This document shows, piece by piece, positions 35,298 through 35,962 of a DNA stretch of 35,962 nt. The notes below the pieces were generated by a model. The model had not been told where the DNA came from and made no database searches. It saw only the letters and a list, made by a program, of their open reading frames with translations. The translations under genes and the position numbers were made by a program. Source of the DNA: CAYPHA01 sp964410215 (GTDB lineage Bacteria; Calditrichota; Calditrichia; Calditrichales; CAYPHA01); NCBI GenBank assembly GCA_964410215.1, contig CAYPHA010000044.1:1-35962 (forward strand), in the 5' to 3' direction. How positions within the stretch are numbered: the first letter of the stretch is position 1; the number at the start of each line of letters is the position of its first letter.

Positions 35298-35885
35298 TTG
35301 TTTTATAATCCGAGAATCAAAAATAGACGTTCTATTCGTCTGAAGGGATATGATTATTCTCAACCGGGTTGGTATTTTGTCACCATTATAGTAAAGAACC
35401 ATGATTATCTTTTTGGAAAAGTAGAAATGGGTGTGATGGTTCTAAATAAATATGGAAAAATTGCCCATGACGAGTGGCAGAAAACAGTTAATATTCGTCA
35501 GCATGTTGAATTGGACAGGTATATCATTATGCCAAATCATGTGCACGGGATTATCAGAATAACCGGTGAAAACAAAAATACGGAAAAAAAAGAATTAGGG
35601 GCGTACAACAATCCATCCCCACTTCAATCCGTTAAACACAATGCCAATCAATCATCACAATCCGGTTTCCAGTCCCCATCAAAAACCATTGGCGCCATTG
35701 TCCGTGGATACAAATCTGCTGTAACCCATCAAATCAACAGCATGTGTAATACACCAGGTATGGCGCGTTGGCAGCGGAATTATTGGGAACATATCATTAG
35801 AAACGAACAGGAATTAAATCGTATCAGACAATATATTTACAATAACCCGGCCAATTGGTCATTGGACAAAAACAATTCTATATAA
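35298..35885 (+). CDS. REP-associated tyrosine transposase (RAYT, Y1 HUH family)
   Basis: 195 residues; the start is a TTG at 35298 with a weak site (CAGG). The HUH motif is H-V-H in IIMPNHVHGIIRI and the catalytic Tyr lies in the C-terminal RQYIYNNPANW segment. Family landmarks YDYSQPGWYFVT near the N-terminus and ARWQRNYWEHII are intact. A low-complexity stretch (about residues 95-125) separates the two. These enzymes nick single-stranded DNA at REP hairpins and are thought to spread them. A 32-bp palindrome stands 20 bp after the stop, the expected substrate. Confidence 0.9.
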   Translation: MFYNPRIKNRRSIRLKGYDYSQPGWYFVTIIVKNHDYLFGKVEMGVMVLNKYGKIAHDEWQKTVNIRQHVELDRYIIMPNHVHGIIRITGENKNTEKKELGAYNNPSPLQSVKHNANQSSQSGFQSPSKTIGAIVRGYKSAVTHQINSMCNTPGMARWQRNYWEHIIRNEQELNRIRQYIYNNPANWSLDKNNSI

Positions 35886-35905
35886 AAAAATTATGGGGAT
35901 TTTTG

Positions 35906-35937
35906 TGGTAGGGGCGTATGGCCATACGCCCCTACCA
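35906..35937. repeat. REP-like 32-bp perfect palindrome next to RAYT
   Basis: The two halves (35906-35921 and 35922-35937) are exact reverse complements with no loop. It contains the GTAG base followed by GGGGCG and its complement CGCCCC...CTAC; GTAG is the tetranucleotide usual at the foot of REP hairpins. It lies 20 bp downstream of the transposase. Confidence 0.8.
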
Positions 35938-35962
35938 TAAATCACCAACGTATATTCCGGGG

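Overview
The window looks like a scaffold from a metagenome-assembled or draft genome of a Gram-negative bacterium of the FCB superphylum (Bacteroidota, Ignavibacteria, Calditrichota or a relative). The evidence is two secreted proteins ending in a 'YPNPFNP'-type (type A, T9SS-like) sorting domain, three TonB-dependent receptors with carboxypeptidase-regulatory-like N-terminal domains, a DUF4249 lipoprotein, an HYC_CC_PP-type cysteine protein and a LytS/LytTR two-component pair. Family names come from motif recognition without a database search. No tRNA, rRNA or CRISPR array was seen.

Layout. (1) 1-4227: 3' part of a phage-defence operon in the order expected for type 3 BREX: brxHII helicase (5' end missing), pglZ, brxA. 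A 482-bp cassette bounded by a perfect 28-bp inverted repeat and encoding a GxxExxY (PD-(D/E)XK-like) protein sits between brxHII and pglZ. It now supplies the only usable start codon of pglZ. (2) 4407-6997: an unrecognised protein and a secreted seven-bladed propeller. (3) 7132-8980: a TetR-type regulator, probably on a leaderless transcript, and an aldo/keto reductase; a 16-bp sequence with a 10-bp palindrome occurs before both. (4) 9077-17898: a LytTR regulator and LytS-like kinase, divergent from a tightly packed operon in which small secreted (barrel-like) proteins alternate with two lipoprotein hydrolases (a SxxK serine hydrolase and an M28 peptidase), ending in a TonB-dependent receptor. 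I read it as a possible sensed scavenging system for peptides or related substrates. (5) 17955-24379: a TonB receptor/DUF4249 pair on the minus strand, divergent from a HYC_CC_PP/TonB receptor pair that may handle metal. (6) 24682-28185: a three-domain metallophosphoesterase and a dihydrolipoamide-dehydrogenase-like flavoprotein that has lost its redox cysteines. (7) 28373-33327: a very large repeat-containing surface protein. (8) 33544-35962: a Gfo/Idh/MocA oxidoreductase, an internally deleted conserved protein, and a REP-associated tyrosine transposase followed by a 32-bp perfect palindrome.

Both runs of 100 N are flanked by identical 55-bp sequences. Removing 155 bp at each restores a single reading frame, so the apparent gene breaks are assembly artefacts. 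The second gap lies in a tandem repeat, so the true repeat number is unknown. The observations I rate highest are the GxxExxY cassette captured inside the BREX operon, the composition break inside pglZ, the hydrolase/barrel/receptor operon, and the cysteine-less flavoprotein.
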